From: Arthrobacter zhaoxinii
GTDB lineage: Bacteria > Actinomycetota > Actinomycetes > Actinomycetales > Micrococcaceae
Direction of reading: 5' to 3'
DNA length: 64,000 nucleotides
Assembly: GCF_025244925.1 (NCBI RefSeq)
Contig: NZ_CP104275.1
Span: 2,852,001-2,916,000 of the forward strand
Below are positions 43,956 through 52,826 of this stretch, piece after piece. The notes beneath the pieces were generated by a model. It had not been told where the DNA came from. It made no database searches and was given only the letters and a program-made list of their open reading frames with translations. Numbering within the stretch: the first letter of the stretch is position 1; the number at the start of each line of letters is the position of its first letter. The position numbers and the translations under genes were made by a program.

Positions 43956-45092
43956 TTGGAACTGCTCCCAGTCCTGATTACCCCCGGCTTCGACGCCGGC
44001 ATGCTGCTCTCCCCGCTGGCCGACGCGCTGGCCGGGGAAGGCCCCGCGGTGGCACCGCACACCGATCCGGCCCAGACCTTCACCGGTGAACTGCCCAATG
44101 ACGACATTGCCCTGGTGGTCAGTACCTCCGGCTCAACCGGCACCCCGAAGCAGACCATGCTCAGCACGGACGCGCTGGCTGCATCCTCGATGGCCACCGC
44201 CATGGCCCTGAAGTCCGACGGCCAGTGGCTGGCTGCCCTGCCGGTCAATTACATTGCCGGAATCCAGGTCCTGGTCCGCTCCCTGTATGCCGGAACGCAG
44301 CCGGTCTTCATGGACCTGTCCGTGCCGTTCAGCGCCGAGGTGTTCACCCGGGCCGCGGAAGACATGACGGACCGCAACCGCTTCACCTCGCTGGTACCCA
44401 CCCAGCTCCACCGCCTGCTGCAGGATCCGGCGCCGGAAACCCTGCGCGTGCTGCGCCGGTTCAACGCCATCCTGCTCGGCGGCGCACCGGCCGGCGCTCC
44501 CCTGCTGGAAAAGGCCCGAGGCTACGGGCTGAACATCGTGACCACCTACGGAATGAGCGAAACGTGCGGCGGGTGCGTTTACGACGGCGTGCCGCTGCCC
44601 GGCGTCGACGTCATCCGGTGGGAGGGGCGCCTCTGGATTGCCGGTGACGTCCTTTCGGACGGGTACATGGGCCGGCCGGACCTGACCGAGGACCGTTTCC
44701 GGTTCAACTCCGGACGCCGCTGGTTCCGCACGGATGACACCGGCACAGTGGACGACGCCGGCAAGGTCACCGTCTCCGGCCGGCTGGACGACGTTATTGT
44801 CAGCGGCGGGATCAAGATCTCCGCGCAGGCCGTGGCCGAAGCCGTGGAGACTGTGGACGGCGTAGAACAGGCGTTTGTTCTGGGTCTGGACGACGCCGAG
44901 TGGGGCTCCCGTGTGGGCGCCGCCGTCGTCGGCAGCGTGGATCCGGAACTGGTCCGCAACGCCGTCCGCTCCAGGCTCGGCGCCGCCGCGGTCCCAAAGG
45001 TGGTCCTCCTGCTTGAATCCCTGCCCCTGCTGCCCAACGGCAAGGCGGACCGAATGACCCTGCTGCGGCTGCTGGCCGCCGCGCAGCACTGA
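43956..45092 (+). CDS. menE: o-Succinylbenzoate-CoA ligase
   Basis: 378-residue AMP-forming ligase that activates o-succinylbenzoate for MenB. The phosphate loop is STSGSTGTPKQTMLS, followed by YGMSETCGGCVYDG and WFRTDDTGTVDDAG; the C-terminal lysine is in LPNGKADRMTLLR. The protein is shorter than many AMP ligases, normal for actinobacterial MenE. The start is a TTG at 43956, seven bases after the menB stop, and is the least certain boundary. Confidence 0.92.
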   Translation: MELLPVLITPGFDAGMLLSPLADALAGEGPAVAPHTDPAQTFTGELPNDDIALVVSTSGSTGTPKQTMLSTDALAASSMATAMALKSDGQWLAALPVNYIAGIQVLVRSLYAGTQPVFMDLSVPFSAEVFTRAAEDMTDRNRFTSLVPTQLHRLLQDPAPETLRVLRRFNAILLGGAPAGAPLLEKARGYGLNIVTTYGMSETCGGCVYDGVPLPGVDVIRWEGRLWIAGDVLSDGYMGRPDLTEDRFRFNSGRRWFRTDDTGTVDDAGKVTVSGRLDDVIVSGGIKISAQAVAEAVETVDGVEQAFVLGLDDAEWGSRVGAAVVGSVDPELVRNAVRSRLGAAAVPKVVLLLESLPLLPNGKADRMTLLRLLAAAQH

Positions 45093-45142
45093 ACCGCCGC
45101 TTTCCCCACCTGTCTCAACTCAAGAACTAAGGAAACAACACC

Positions 45143-46027
45143 GTGGCTACAGCCGCCCAATGGTTAGAAGGCGCCCGTCCCAGGACGCTGCCGATGGCGA
45201 TCGCGCCGGTCATCATCGGATCCGCCGCCGCCTACGATCTCGGGGACTTCCACCCCGTCCGGGCCGTCCTGGCTGCCCTGATTGCCGTGCTGCTGCAGAT
45301 AGGCGTGAACTACGCCAATGACTATTCCGACGGCATCCGCGGTACCGACGACAACCGGGTGGGCCCGCTGCGGCTGACCGGTGCCCGGCTGGCGTCCCCG
45401 AAACAGGTCAAGTACGCGGCGTTCAGCTGCTTCGCCGCGGCCATGCTGGCCGGAGTGGCCCTGGTGCTCCTGGCCGGCACGCCGTTCCTGATCCTCGTGG
45501 GCGTGGGCTGCGTCGCTGCCGCCTGGGGGTACACCGGCGGCAAGAACCCCTACGGATACCGGGGGCTGGGCGATGTGTTCGTCTTTATCTTCTTCGGGCT
45601 CGTGGCCACACTGGGCACCACCTACACGCAGGCGCTGGAAATCAACACAGCCGCGGTGCTGGGCGCCGTCGGTACCGGCCTGATCGCCATGGCCCTGCTG
45701 ATGGCCAACAACGTCCGCGATATTCCCACGGACCGGGTGGCCGGAAAACGGACCCTCGCGGTGCGGCTGGGTGACGGCGGAGCGCGGATCAGCTACGTGA
45801 TGATGCTGGCCCTGGCACTGCTGCTGCCGCTCTTCATCGCAGGCAGCTACCCGTGGATCCTGCTGGTGCTGCTGCTCATTCCGGCATGTATCCTGCCCTG
45901 CGGGCTGATGCTCACCGGCAAGAAGGGCTCCAGCCTGATCCCGGTCCTGAAACACACCGGACTGATCAACCTCGGCTTCAGCGTGCTCTACGGCGCCGGA
46001 CTCGTCATCACGCGGCTGCTGGCCTAG
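45143..46027 (+). CDS. menA: 1,4-dihydroxy-2-naphthoate polyprenyltransferase
   Basis: 294-residue UbiA-superfamily membrane prenyltransferase that attaches the isoprenoid chain to 1,4-dihydroxy-2-naphthoate. The first Asp-rich motif is NYANDYSDGIRGTDDNR, and the second is NNVRDIPTDRVAGKRTLAVRLG. The nine or so helices cover the rest. GTG 45143 is preceded by AAGGAA. Together with menB and menE it covers much of late menaquinone synthesis. Confidence 0.95.
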   Translation: MATAAQWLEGARPRTLPMAIAPVIIGSAAAYDLGDFHPVRAVLAALIAVLLQIGVNYANDYSDGIRGTDDNRVGPLRLTGARLASPKQVKYAAFSCFAAAMLAGVALVLLAGTPFLILVGVGCVAAAWGYTGGKNPYGYRGLGDVFVFIFFGLVATLGTTYTQALEINTAAVLGAVGTGLIAMALLMANNVRDIPTDRVAGKRTLAVRLGDGGARISYVMMLALALLLPLFIAGSYPWILLVLLLIPACILPCGLMLTGKKGSSLIPVLKHTGLINLGFSVLYGAGLVITRLLA

Positions 46028-46041
46028 CTTCCGCCGGCGGG

Positions 46042-46347
46042 CTACGCCTCGCGGCGGCGGTCGTTGTCGATCCGGACGTCCGGGTTTTCGGCCACCAGGG
46101 TGTCCTCGGCCGCCGAATCGTCCAGTTCGCCGCGGTTGCGCTTGGGTGCGCGTTCCTCAGTGAAGCGCCGCTGCACGGTACGGGCTGCTTCGTCCCGCAT
46201 ATCGCGGGCAAAGAGGTAGGTCACGCACCAGGCCAGAACTGCGGCGGCAAGCGCCGAGAGCAGGAGCCCCAGCTGCAGCAGCATGCAGATCACAAAGAAG
46301 ACGGCCACCAAACCCAGGCGGAGAGCAGTAAATTTCCAGAAAGCCAC
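46042..46347 (-). CDS. DUF4229 membrane protein
   Basis: 101 residues. Two N-terminal hydrophobic helices (LRLGLVAVFFVICMLLQLGLLLSALAAAVLAW, residues about 9-40) are followed by an Arg/Glu-rich cytoplasmic tail (RDMRDEAARTVQRRFTEER). This layout and position next to menA are typical of actinobacterial DUF4229 proteins. The function is unknown. Convergent with menA, 15 bp apart. Confidence 0.8.
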   Translation of the reverse strand: MAFWKFTALRLGLVAVFFVICMLLQLGLLLSALAAAVLAWCVTYLFARDMRDEAARTVQRRFTEERAPKRNRGELDDSAAEDTLVAENPDVRIDNDRRREA

Positions 46348-46431
46348 GCCTTCATTCTAGGCGCTCGGCGTCCTGAGCGTTCCTTCGGTTCATCCGGCGC
46401 CGCCGGTGGCGGGCTCCACTACAATGTCCGT

Positions 46432-46812
46432 ATGCCCCGTCTAGTCTTGTTCGGCGTCATCATCGTCGCTGCTGTGATCATTTACGCCGTCATCGACTGC
46501 ATCATGTCCCGCGCCGATGAGGTGCGCAGCATCTCCAAAGTGTCCTGGCTGTTCACCATCATCCTGATTCCGGTCCTGGGCGCGCTCCTCTGGTTCCTCT
46601 TCGGCCGCCCCACCGGCGGTTCCAACGGAGGTTCCGGCCCGCGTGAGCCGCGGCGCCCCTCGGCCCCCGACGACGATCCCGAGTTCCTGCGCAACCTGGA
46701 GATCCGGCGCCGCCAGGAACAAAAGGAAGCCGAACTGCGGGCCCGTGAGGCCGAGCTGCGGGCGAAGGAAGGCCGCGGCACACAGAACGACGACGACAAG
46801 CCCGGCACGTAG
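46432..46812 (+). CDS. PLD nuclease N-terminal-domain (PLDc_N) membrane protein
   Basis: 126 residues. Two membrane helices (LFGVIIVAAVIIYAVIDCIM and VSWLFTIILIPVLGALLWFLFGRP) frame the conserved SRADEVRSISKVSW loop of the PLDc_N domain, which is otherwise found as the N-terminus of cardiolipin synthases. The tail is a highly charged Arg/Glu coiled-coil-like segment (RRQEQKEAELRAREAELRA). The catalytic PLD part is absent, so it is probably a membrane or envelope accessory protein. Start supported by spacing only. Confidence 0.8.
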   Translation: MPRLVLFGVIIVAAVIIYAVIDCIMSRADEVRSISKVSWLFTIILIPVLGALLWFLFGRPTGGSNGGSGPREPRRPSAPDDDPEFLRNLEIRRRQEQKEAELRAREAELRAKEGRGTQNDDDKPGT

Positions 46813-46878
46813 GGGCCCGTTCAACGGCGGGCCTTGCCGCTTCCGACGCACCGCCTCTGCAGCCGATCAGCCCGTAAA

Positions 46879-46914
46879 AAAGACCCGTTCCGGATGGTTC
46901 CGGAACGGGTCTTT
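46879..46914. terminator. Bidirectional hairpin terminator
   Basis: AAAGACCCGTTCCGGA (46879-46894) pairs with its exact complement at 46899-46914 across TGGT, followed by TTTCTTT and preceded by an A-run. It lies between the PLDc_N gene and the convergent ccsB. Confidence 0.88.
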
Positions 46915-46948
46915 CTTTGTACTGCTGCGGGCGGCTCTGCCCCGCGGT

Positions 46949-47977
46949 TTAGACGCCGGAGTAGCTGTGCAGACCGGAGAAGAACATGTTCACGATCGTG
47001 AAGTTGAAGACCACGCAGAGGTAGCCGACGATCGAAAGCCAGGCGGAACGGGTGCCCGTCCAGCCGCGGGTGGCACGGGCGTGCAGGTAGCCGGCGTAGA
47101 CCACCCAGATGACGAAGGTCCACACTTCCTTGGTGTCCCAGCCCCAGTACCGGCCCCAGGCCTGTTCGGCCCAGATTGCTCCGGCCATGAGGGTGAAGGT
47201 CCACAGCACGAAGGCAACGGCGTTGATCCGGTAGGACAGATTCTCCAGGCTCTGCGCAGAGGGCACGATGCGCATGAACGGCAGCCGTTCCTTGCGGCCG
47301 GAGCGGATCCGGGTCTCCCGGTCCGCCTGCAGCAGCTGCAGCACGGACATGGCGAACGTCAGGGTGAACAGTGCCGAGGCGATCACGGCCACGGAGACGT
47401 GGATGATCAGCCAGTAGCTCTGGAGCGCGGGAACCAGGTGGGCCACCGGCGTCGGGAACCCGATGGTGGCGGCCATCATCATGACCAGCACCAGGCCGAG
47501 CACCACGGTGCCGAGGAAACGGAGGTCGCGGCGGGTCAGCACCAGCAGGAACACCACGGCGACAACGAGGGCGCCGGTGGTGCAGAACTCGTACATGTTG
47601 CCCCACGGAACCCGGTGCGCGGCCATGCCGCGGGTGATGACGCCCGCCGCGTGGATAGCGGCGGCGAGCACGGTCAGGGCCACGCCCACCCGTGCTGCGT
47701 TGCGGCGCGGACCGGTGTAGCCCATGGCGCTGTCGGCGGTCTGTGCTTCCCGGCTGCCGTCCGCGTCCCAGTCCCGGGCCGAGCCGTTGCCGGCCCCGGC
47801 GGGGACGGTTTCCCGCACGGCGGTCTTTTCTTCAAGCCGGCTCTCCACCGCCCGGATGGTCTTGCTGCTCTTAGCGAGGTCCCACGAGAAGGCCAGGAAG
47901 GCGATCGTGTAGGCAAATGCCGCCAGCAGCATAAAGAGCTCGCTGTAACTGGCGAGGGTGTAATCGATGGAGGGCAT
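46949..47977 (-). CDS. ccsB: Cytochrome c biogenesis protein CcsB (ResC)
   Basis: 342-residue heme-handling component of system II cytochrome c maturation. The WGRYWGWDTKEVWTFVIWV region is the WWD motif, with flanking heme-binding histidines (for example in LIIHVSVAVIAS). About eight hydrophobic segments are present. It begins in the stop of resB (TAATG overlap), so the two are coupled, and it works with ResB to bring heme to apocytochromes outside the membrane. Confidence 0.94.
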   Translation of the reverse strand: MPSIDYTLASYSELFMLLAAFAYTIAFLAFSWDLAKSSKTIRAVESRLEEKTAVRETVPAGAGNGSARDWDADGSREAQTADSAMGYTGPRRNAARVGVALTVLAAAIHAAGVITRGMAAHRVPWGNMYEFCTTGALVVAVVFLLVLTRRDLRFLGTVVLGLVLVMMMAATIGFPTPVAHLVPALQSYWLIIHVSVAVIASALFTLTFAMSVLQLLQADRETRIRSGRKERLPFMRIVPSAQSLENLSYRINAVAFVLWTFTLMAGAIWAEQAWGRYWGWDTKEVWTFVIWVVYAGYLHARATRGWTGTRSAWLSIVGYLCVVFNFTIVNMFFSGLHSYSGV

Positions 47978-49719
47978 TACCGGTCCTTACGTGATTCTTC
48001 TGCGGCGCTGCTGTCCGCCGATGCGTTTGCGGGTACGCTGACCCGCCCAACATTGTGTGCCTGCGGGTCCTGCGGTGCCAACCACTTCGCGGCAAACAGC
48101 CCGCGGAGGGCAGCGGCTTCACTGGTGAGCCGGGGATCTTCGCCCCGGGCCAGGAGCCCGTATTCAACCATGACCCGGCCGTCCGGATGCTGGCCTGCCC
48201 GGACCCAGACCCGCCGGCGCGCCAGGAACAGCGACGCCGCGAGGCCGGAGAGGGCAAGCACCGCAAACACGAGGACACCGGTTTTCGCCGGGTCGTAATG
48301 GATGTCCAGTGCGGCGTACCGCTTGAGGCCGTCGAAGGTGATTGAGCCCTTGCCGTCAGGCAGTTCGTAGGTCTCGTTGGCACCCAGGACAATGCCGCCG
48401 GCGTCGAGGTCGCGGTTATTCAGCGGCGTCAGGTCTTCGGTCTCCAGCACATAGACGTTGGAGGGCACGCCTTCGTCCAGCCCCAGGTCTCCGAAGTAGG
48501 AGTTGAGGTTCAGCTGGGGGTTGATCGGATCGGGATCACCGGAGTAGCTGACCCCGGCGTCGTCAATCATGGCGGTCGGCAGGAAGAATCCGACGAAGCC
48601 CAGCTGGTCGGGCTTGGCGTCCGGCGCCTTGATCACGGCGAGGGAGGTGTACATGGCATCGGTGGGCACCGCTACAACCGGGCCTTCCAGGGCCACGTTG
48701 CCCTCGCCGTCGCGCACGGTCACTACCGGAGCGTAGCCGTTGCCGACCAGGTACACCCGGGTGCCGCCCAGAGTCAGGGGTGAGTTGACCTTCAGGACCT
48801 GTTCCTCCGGCTCGGCGTCCGGGTCTTCCTTCACCGTCACATTGGCGGTGAAGTCCAGGGGCTGGCCGTAGTGGGTTTCGGATTCACGGTCGAATTCAAT
48901 GTCGAACTTATCCAATGTCAGCGAGTACGGGCTCAGCTGGCTTTCGGAGAAGTTGGAGCCGGGCGTGAAGGTGTCATAGCTGACCAGGGTGTTGACGAAG
49001 GACTCGCCCTCCACCACGATCTTCTGCCCGCTGTAGCCGAACAGCCCGCCCAGGGCCACGCAGGCCAGGACACCGATGAGGCTGGTGTGGAAGACCAGGT
49101 TGCCCAGTTCCTTGGCGAACCCGCGCTCGGCGCCGACGGAGGGCCGGTCACTGTCCGCATCCCTGACATCCACGCGGTAGCCGCGGCGGCGCAGGATCTT
49201 CGCGGCGTCCCGCACGGCGTCCGCCGGGCTGAGCGACGCGTGTGCCGGAACTGCCAGCGTGCCGTATTCGGGCATCCGGGAAAGGCGGCTCGGCGTGCGC
49301 GGCGGCTTGGAGCGCATGGCCTTGTAGTGCGCCTTCGCCCGGGGAATAACGCAGCCGATCAGTGAGATGAACAGCAGCAGGTAGATGGCCGAGAACCAGA
49401 CGGAAGAGTACACGTCGAAGAGCTGGAAGCGGTCCAGCCACGGTCCTGTTTCGGGGTTGTCCTTGAGGTACTGCGTCACCACCGAGGGATCGGCGGGGCG
49501 CTGCGGAAACAGTGATCCCGGCACGGCGGCGACGGCGAGCAGCAGCAGCAGGAACAGCGCCGTCTTCATGCTGGTCAGCTGGTTCCAGGCCCAGCGCAGC
49601 GTGCCAAGCAGCCCCAGTGCGGGCAGCGCGACGTCGTCCCGGCGTCCCTTGGCGGGGCGGGGGTTGGACGGGCGGGGCGTTGTTGCTTTGTCTGTCACGT
49701 CATCCGGTTCCGGGGTCAA
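47977..49719 (-). CDS. resB: Cytochrome c biogenesis protein ResB (Ccs1)
   Basis: 580 residues. The N-terminal half has three hydrophobic segments (LRWAWNQLTSMKTALFLLLLLAVAAVPGSLFPQ, as a region). A large extracytoplasmic domain from about 215 to 450 carries the heme-cytochrome chaperone part, and a final membrane helix is near 465 (VFAVLALSGLAASLFLARRRVW). Family identity is clear from the start region and WFSAIYLLLFISLIGC. The partner CcsB is next. Confidence 0.93.
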   Translation of the reverse strand: MTPEPDDVTDKATTPRPSNPRPAKGRRDDVALPALGLLGTLRWAWNQLTSMKTALFLLLLLAVAAVPGSLFPQRPADPSVVTQYLKDNPETGPWLDRFQLFDVYSSVWFSAIYLLLFISLIGCVIPRAKAHYKAMRSKPPRTPSRLSRMPEYGTLAVPAHASLSPADAVRDAAKILRRRGYRVDVRDADSDRPSVGAERGFAKELGNLVFHTSLIGVLACVALGGLFGYSGQKIVVEGESFVNTLVSYDTFTPGSNFSESQLSPYSLTLDKFDIEFDRESETHYGQPLDFTANVTVKEDPDAEPEEQVLKVNSPLTLGGTRVYLVGNGYAPVVTVRDGEGNVALEGPVVAVPTDAMYTSLAVIKAPDAKPDQLGFVGFFLPTAMIDDAGVSYSGDPDPINPQLNLNSYFGDLGLDEGVPSNVYVLETEDLTPLNNRDLDAGGIVLGANETYELPDGKGSITFDGLKRYAALDIHYDPAKTGVLVFAVLALSGLAASLFLARRRVWVRAGQHPDGRVMVEYGLLARGEDPRLTSEAAALRGLFAAKWLAPQDPQAHNVGRVSVPANASADSSAAEESRKDR

Positions 49720-49759
49720 AGTGTTCTCATTGGTCGTGTGTTCTTCACTGGTTTAGGCA

Positions 49760-50557
49760 TCAGATCGGCAGGGTCACGTTACCCAACCAACCTTGGAGCT
49801 GGTTGATCCACAGGTTCCAGACTCCGCTGACCATCAGCAGGCCGAGGGCAATCAGCATGCCTCCGCCGAAACGCTGCAGTGCCAGGCGGTGGCGGCGGAA
49901 GATGCCCAGGGCACCCATTCCCCGGCGGAACCCGATGGCGATGAGCAGGAACGGCAGCCCCAGCCCGAGGCAGTACACGAAGGTCAGCAGTGCGCCCTTG
50001 GCGGCGCTGGCGTCGCTGCCGGAAAAGGAAAGCAGCTGGACGGCGGAGAGTGTGGGGCCGATGCACGGCGCCCAGCCCAGGCCGAAGGTGATGCCCAGCA
50101 CCGGGGCACCCCACAGTCCGGCCGGAGGTTTGGCTTCGATCTTGCGGTCCCGCTGGAACCAGCTCATGCCGCCCATAAAAACTATGCCGAGCAGGATCAC
50201 AACGAGACCGAGGACCTGCGAAATCCATGCCTGTTCGGAGCCTTTCAGCCATGCGCCCAGCTGCCCGATTCCGGCGCCGAGCGCAACGAAGACCACGGAG
50301 AACCCCAGCACGAACAGTCCGATACCCGCGAACATCCGGCCCCGGCGCTGCTTCTGCAGGTCAACACCGGTGAGTCCCGTGACGTAACCGAGGTAGCCCG
50401 GCACCAGGGGCAGCACACAGGGGGAAAGGAAGGATACGAGCCCGGCCAGGGCCGCCACCGGGATGGCCAGCAGCACGGAGCCGTTGAGCACGGTATCGGC
50501 AAACGTATTGGCAGTGGACTCGGCCACCGGGGCCACGACGGCGGGGAGGAAGGACAC
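49760..50557 (-). CDS. ccdA: Cytochrome c biogenesis membrane protein CcdA
   Basis: 265-residue DsbD-type membrane protein that carries reducing power from cytoplasmic thioredoxin to extracytoplasmic thiol-disulfide proteins. LVSFLSPCVLPLVPGYLGY includes the first conserved cysteine in a CVLP motif, and GWAPCIGPTLSA has the second. Six hydrophobic segments are present. It directly follows the resA-like gene and supplies it with electrons. Confidence 0.95.
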   Translation of the reverse strand: MSFLPAVVAPVAESTANTFADTVLNGSVLLAIPVAALAGLVSFLSPCVLPLVPGYLGYVTGLTGVDLQKQRRGRMFAGIGLFVLGFSVVFVALGAGIGQLGAWLKGSEQAWISQVLGLVVILLGIVFMGGMSWFQRDRKIEAKPPAGLWGAPVLGITFGLGWAPCIGPTLSAVQLLSFSGSDASAAKGALLTFVYCLGLGLPFLLIAIGFRRGMGALGIFRRHRLALQRFGGGMLIALGLLMVSGVWNLWINQLQGWLGNVTLPI

Positions 50558-50562
50558 TGTCC

Positions 50563-51198
50563 CTACGCTGCCAGCGCGTCGGTGATGAGGGCCTTCAAGG
50601 TGCCCTTGTCCGCCAGTCCGAGGATGCGGGCCGCCACACGGCCCTGCCGGTCCAGCACCAGTGTTGTGGGTACGGCCGACGGCGGGACGAAGTTGGTCAT
50701 GGCCAGCAGCACGCCGCCGTCCTTGTCCCGGAAGCTCGGGTACGGAATGTTGAAGTTCCGTTCGAACGCTTCCGCGGTTGCCTTCTCGTCCCGAATGTTC
50801 ACGCCGTAGAAGCGTGCGCCGTCGCCGGCAAAGTCATCATGCAGCTCCACCAGGTCCGGGGCTTCCTTCCGGCAGGGAGCGCACGCGGCGTACCAGAAAT
50901 TGAGCACGACGACGTCGCCGGTCCAGTCGGAGGATGCCACCTCGGTGCCGTCGAACAGGGTTCCCGTGAGCTGCACGGCTTCGCCGCGCTCGGAGGGATC
51001 GTATTCGGTCACCGAGCCGTCTCCGGCAATGTAGTTCTTGTTGTCTCCTGCGTTTGCCTGCTCGGCCAGCGGGTCATCCGTGGAGCAGCCGGCAGCGGTT
51101 GCGGCAAAGGGGACGGCAAGGGCCAGTCCGGCACCGAGCCGGAGGAAGGAGCGGCGGCCTAAGGACTCCGGTTCAGCAGGGCGTGGGCGGTTCTTCAA
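50563..51198 (-). CDS. resA: ResA-like thiol-disulfide lipoprotein
   Basis: About 211 residues. The N-terminus has SLGRRSFLRLGAGLALAVPFAATAAGCS: a twin-arginine-like pair (RRSFL) and a lipobox ending AAGC, so it is probably an anchored lipoprotein. The thioredoxin/AhpC-TSA fold follows with WYAACAPCRKEAPDL (CxxC redox site). It reduces apocytochrome cysteines using electrons from CcdA. The TTG start at 51198 is my best estimate; nothing upstream is better, and an AT-rich promoter-like stretch lies near 51250. Confidence 0.8.
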   Translation of the reverse strand: MKNRPRPAEPESLGRRSFLRLGAGLALAVPFAATAAGCSTDDPLAEQANAGDNKNYIAGDGSVTEYDPSERGEAVQLTGTLFDGTEVASSDWTGDVVVLNFWYAACAPCRKEAPDLVELHDDFAGDGARFYGVNIRDEKATAEAFERNFNIPYPSFRDKDGGVLLAMTNFVPPSAVPTTLVLDRQGRVAARILGLADKGTLKALITDALAA

Positions 51199-51257
51199 GG
51201 ATTTCCAGCTTTCATCGCGGCAGGGAGAAGCCACTTCTACAACGCGTAGTAATTCTA

Positions 51258-51920
51258 TTATGCTCCCGGAACATTCGCTGCACCGGGGAGGAGGTCCTCG
51301 CTCGGCTCTGCGTAGCGCACGCCGGTGAGCACGGCGCCGTCGAACTCCAGGGTGGTGACGGAGGTGAGGGTGCACTCGCGCTGGCGGGGATCGTGCCAGA
51401 GCTTTTTACCCTCAGCTGCCAGCCGGGTGACCCAGATGGGCAACTGGTGGCTGACCAGAACGGCTTCGGCGTTGTCTCCGCCAAGTTCCACGGCGCGCAG
51501 TCGTGCGTCGTCGACGGCGGACATCACGCGGGCCACCTGCTTGGCATACGGCTCACCCCAGGACGGGCGCATGGGATTGCGCAGGAGCGGCCAGTACCGC
51601 GGGTTGCGCAGCTGGCTCTTGATGCGGGACATACCTTCAAAGCGGTTCTCCGCTTCGAGGATCCGCTCATCAGTGACGATTTCGAGGTTCAGTGCAGCTG
51701 CCAGCGGCGCCGCCGTTTCCTGGGCGCGGGTCAGCGGAGACGCGGCCAGGTAGACGAGGTTGGCCCCCTGGCTGCGCTGTTCGACGAAGTGCTCCGCAAC
51801 CCGGTCCGCCATCTGGCGTCCCAGGTCCGACAGATGGAACTCCGGGAGGCGGCCGTACAGAACCTTGTCGGGATTGAAGACTTCACCGTGGCGCACGAGG
51901 TGTATGGATGAGCGGGACAT
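51258..51920 (-). CDS. Histidine phosphatase family protein
   Basis: 220 residues from ATG 51920. The phosphoglycerate mutase-like fold begins SSIHLVRHGEVFNPDKVLYGR, with the RHGE catalytic histidine. Also TRAQETAAPLA and VLVSHQLPIWV (second histidine). This subtype is often placed next to the cytochrome c maturation genes in actinobacteria, as here. The substrate is unknown. Confidence 0.88.
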   Translation of the reverse strand: MSRSSIHLVRHGEVFNPDKVLYGRLPEFHLSDLGRQMADRVAEHFVEQRSQGANLVYLAASPLTRAQETAAPLAAALNLEIVTDERILEAENRFEGMSRIKSQLRNPRYWPLLRNPMRPSWGEPYAKQVARVMSAVDDARLRAVELGGDNAEAVLVSHQLPIWVTRLAAEGKKLWHDPRQRECTLTSVTTLEFDGAVLTGVRYAEPSEDLLPGAANVPGA

Positions 51921-52014
51921 GTGTCCCAGTTTCGCAGAGTTGGGGCCAGCAGCTAAATTATTGGATCTCGCCGCAGATTTCACTTGAACCTTTAACCAAA
52001 CCGTGCAACACTGT

Positions 52015-52026
52015 ATGCAAATGCAT
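52015..52026. promoter_or_regulatory. Palindrome upstream of yceI
   Basis: ATGCA AA TGCAT forms a 12-bp palindrome 54 bp upstream of the yceI start, in the divergent spacer. It overlaps a second partial palindrome (GCATGAATATGC). It may be a binding site for a regulator; a clear promoter was not identified. Confidence 0.3.
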
Positions 52027-52079
52027 GAATATGCCGCCCGGGAGCCTCCCGCCGGCACAGCAACCATAAGGAGCTCTCC

Positions 52080-52619
52080 ATGATCCCCAGCGGCCTCACC
52101 ACCGGAACCTGGAATTTCGACGCCTCCCACAGCGAAGTCGGCTTCACCGTCCGTCATGCCGGCATCAGCAAGGTCCGCGGCAACTTCGACAAGGTTGAGG
52201 CTACCCTTACGGCAGGCGAGACCCTGGCGGAAACCACGGTCACGGCCGTGATTGCCGCTGATTCCTTCAACTCCAACGATGCGAACCGCGATGGCCACGT
52301 CAAGGGCGCGGACTTCTTCGACGTCGAGCAGTTCCCGGAACTGACCTTCACCTCCACCGGCATCGAGGGCTCCGGCTCCGATTTCAAGGTCACCGGCGAC
52401 CTGACGATCAAGGGCATCACCCGCTCGGTAGTCATGGATGCCGAGTTCAACGGTGTGGCCGTGGACCCCTTCGGTGCCACCCGCTCCGGTTTCTCCGCCA
52501 GCACCGTGATCAGCCGCAAGGACTTCGGCCTGACGTGGAACGCTGCACTGGAAACCGGCGGCGTGCTGGTAGGCGACAAGGTCACCATCAACGTTGACGC
52601 AGCCTTCGTGGCTGCCTAG
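52080..52619 (+). CDS. YceI-family lipid-binding protein
   Basis: 179-residue lipocalin-like protein of the YceI family, which binds polyisoprenoid or amphipathic lipids in a beta-barrel. GTWNFDASHSEVGFTVRHAGISKVRG at the N-terminus, FFDVEQFPELTFTSTGI and FGLTWNAALETGGVLVGDKV are hallmarks. There is no signal peptide, as in many actinobacterial members, so it is probably cytoplasmic. A strong AAGGAG Shine-Dalgarno sequence precedes it, and a terminator follows. Confidence 0.93.
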   Translation: MIPSGLTTGTWNFDASHSEVGFTVRHAGISKVRGNFDKVEATLTAGETLAETTVTAVIAADSFNSNDANRDGHVKGADFFDVEQFPELTFTSTGIEGSGSDFKVTGDLTIKGITRSVVMDAEFNGVAVDPFGATRSGFSASTVISRKDFGLTWNAALETGGVLVGDKVTINVDAAFVAA

Positions 52620-52646
52620 CAACCTCCCCATTCCCCCCCCACAGGG

Positions 52647-52674
52647 CAGCCCCGGACCTCTCGGTCCGGGGCTG
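52647..52674 (+). terminator. Rho-independent terminator of yceI
   Basis: CAGCCCCGGACC pairs with GGTCCGGGGCTG across TCTC, followed by TATTTTTT. A textbook intrinsic terminator 27 bp after the stop. Confidence 0.92.
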
Positions 52675-52826
52675 TATTTTTTGCAGCCATCTTTCCGGGA
52701 CCCCTGACCCTCCGAAGCCTGCGGCGCTACGCTGGTTACTTGGCTGCGGGGGGCGCCCCCGGCCATTTCCCGCCGATGGCACACCCGTCCAGCCGCTCCA
52801 AGCCACCAACCAGCAGGCAGGCGGAC

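Noticed and set aside
42845..44248. Large in-frame extension of narG upstream of 42844
   Set aside because: It is antisense to all of menB, and the translated segment is unlike any NarG N-terminus. Open antisense frames are common in high-GC coding sequence.
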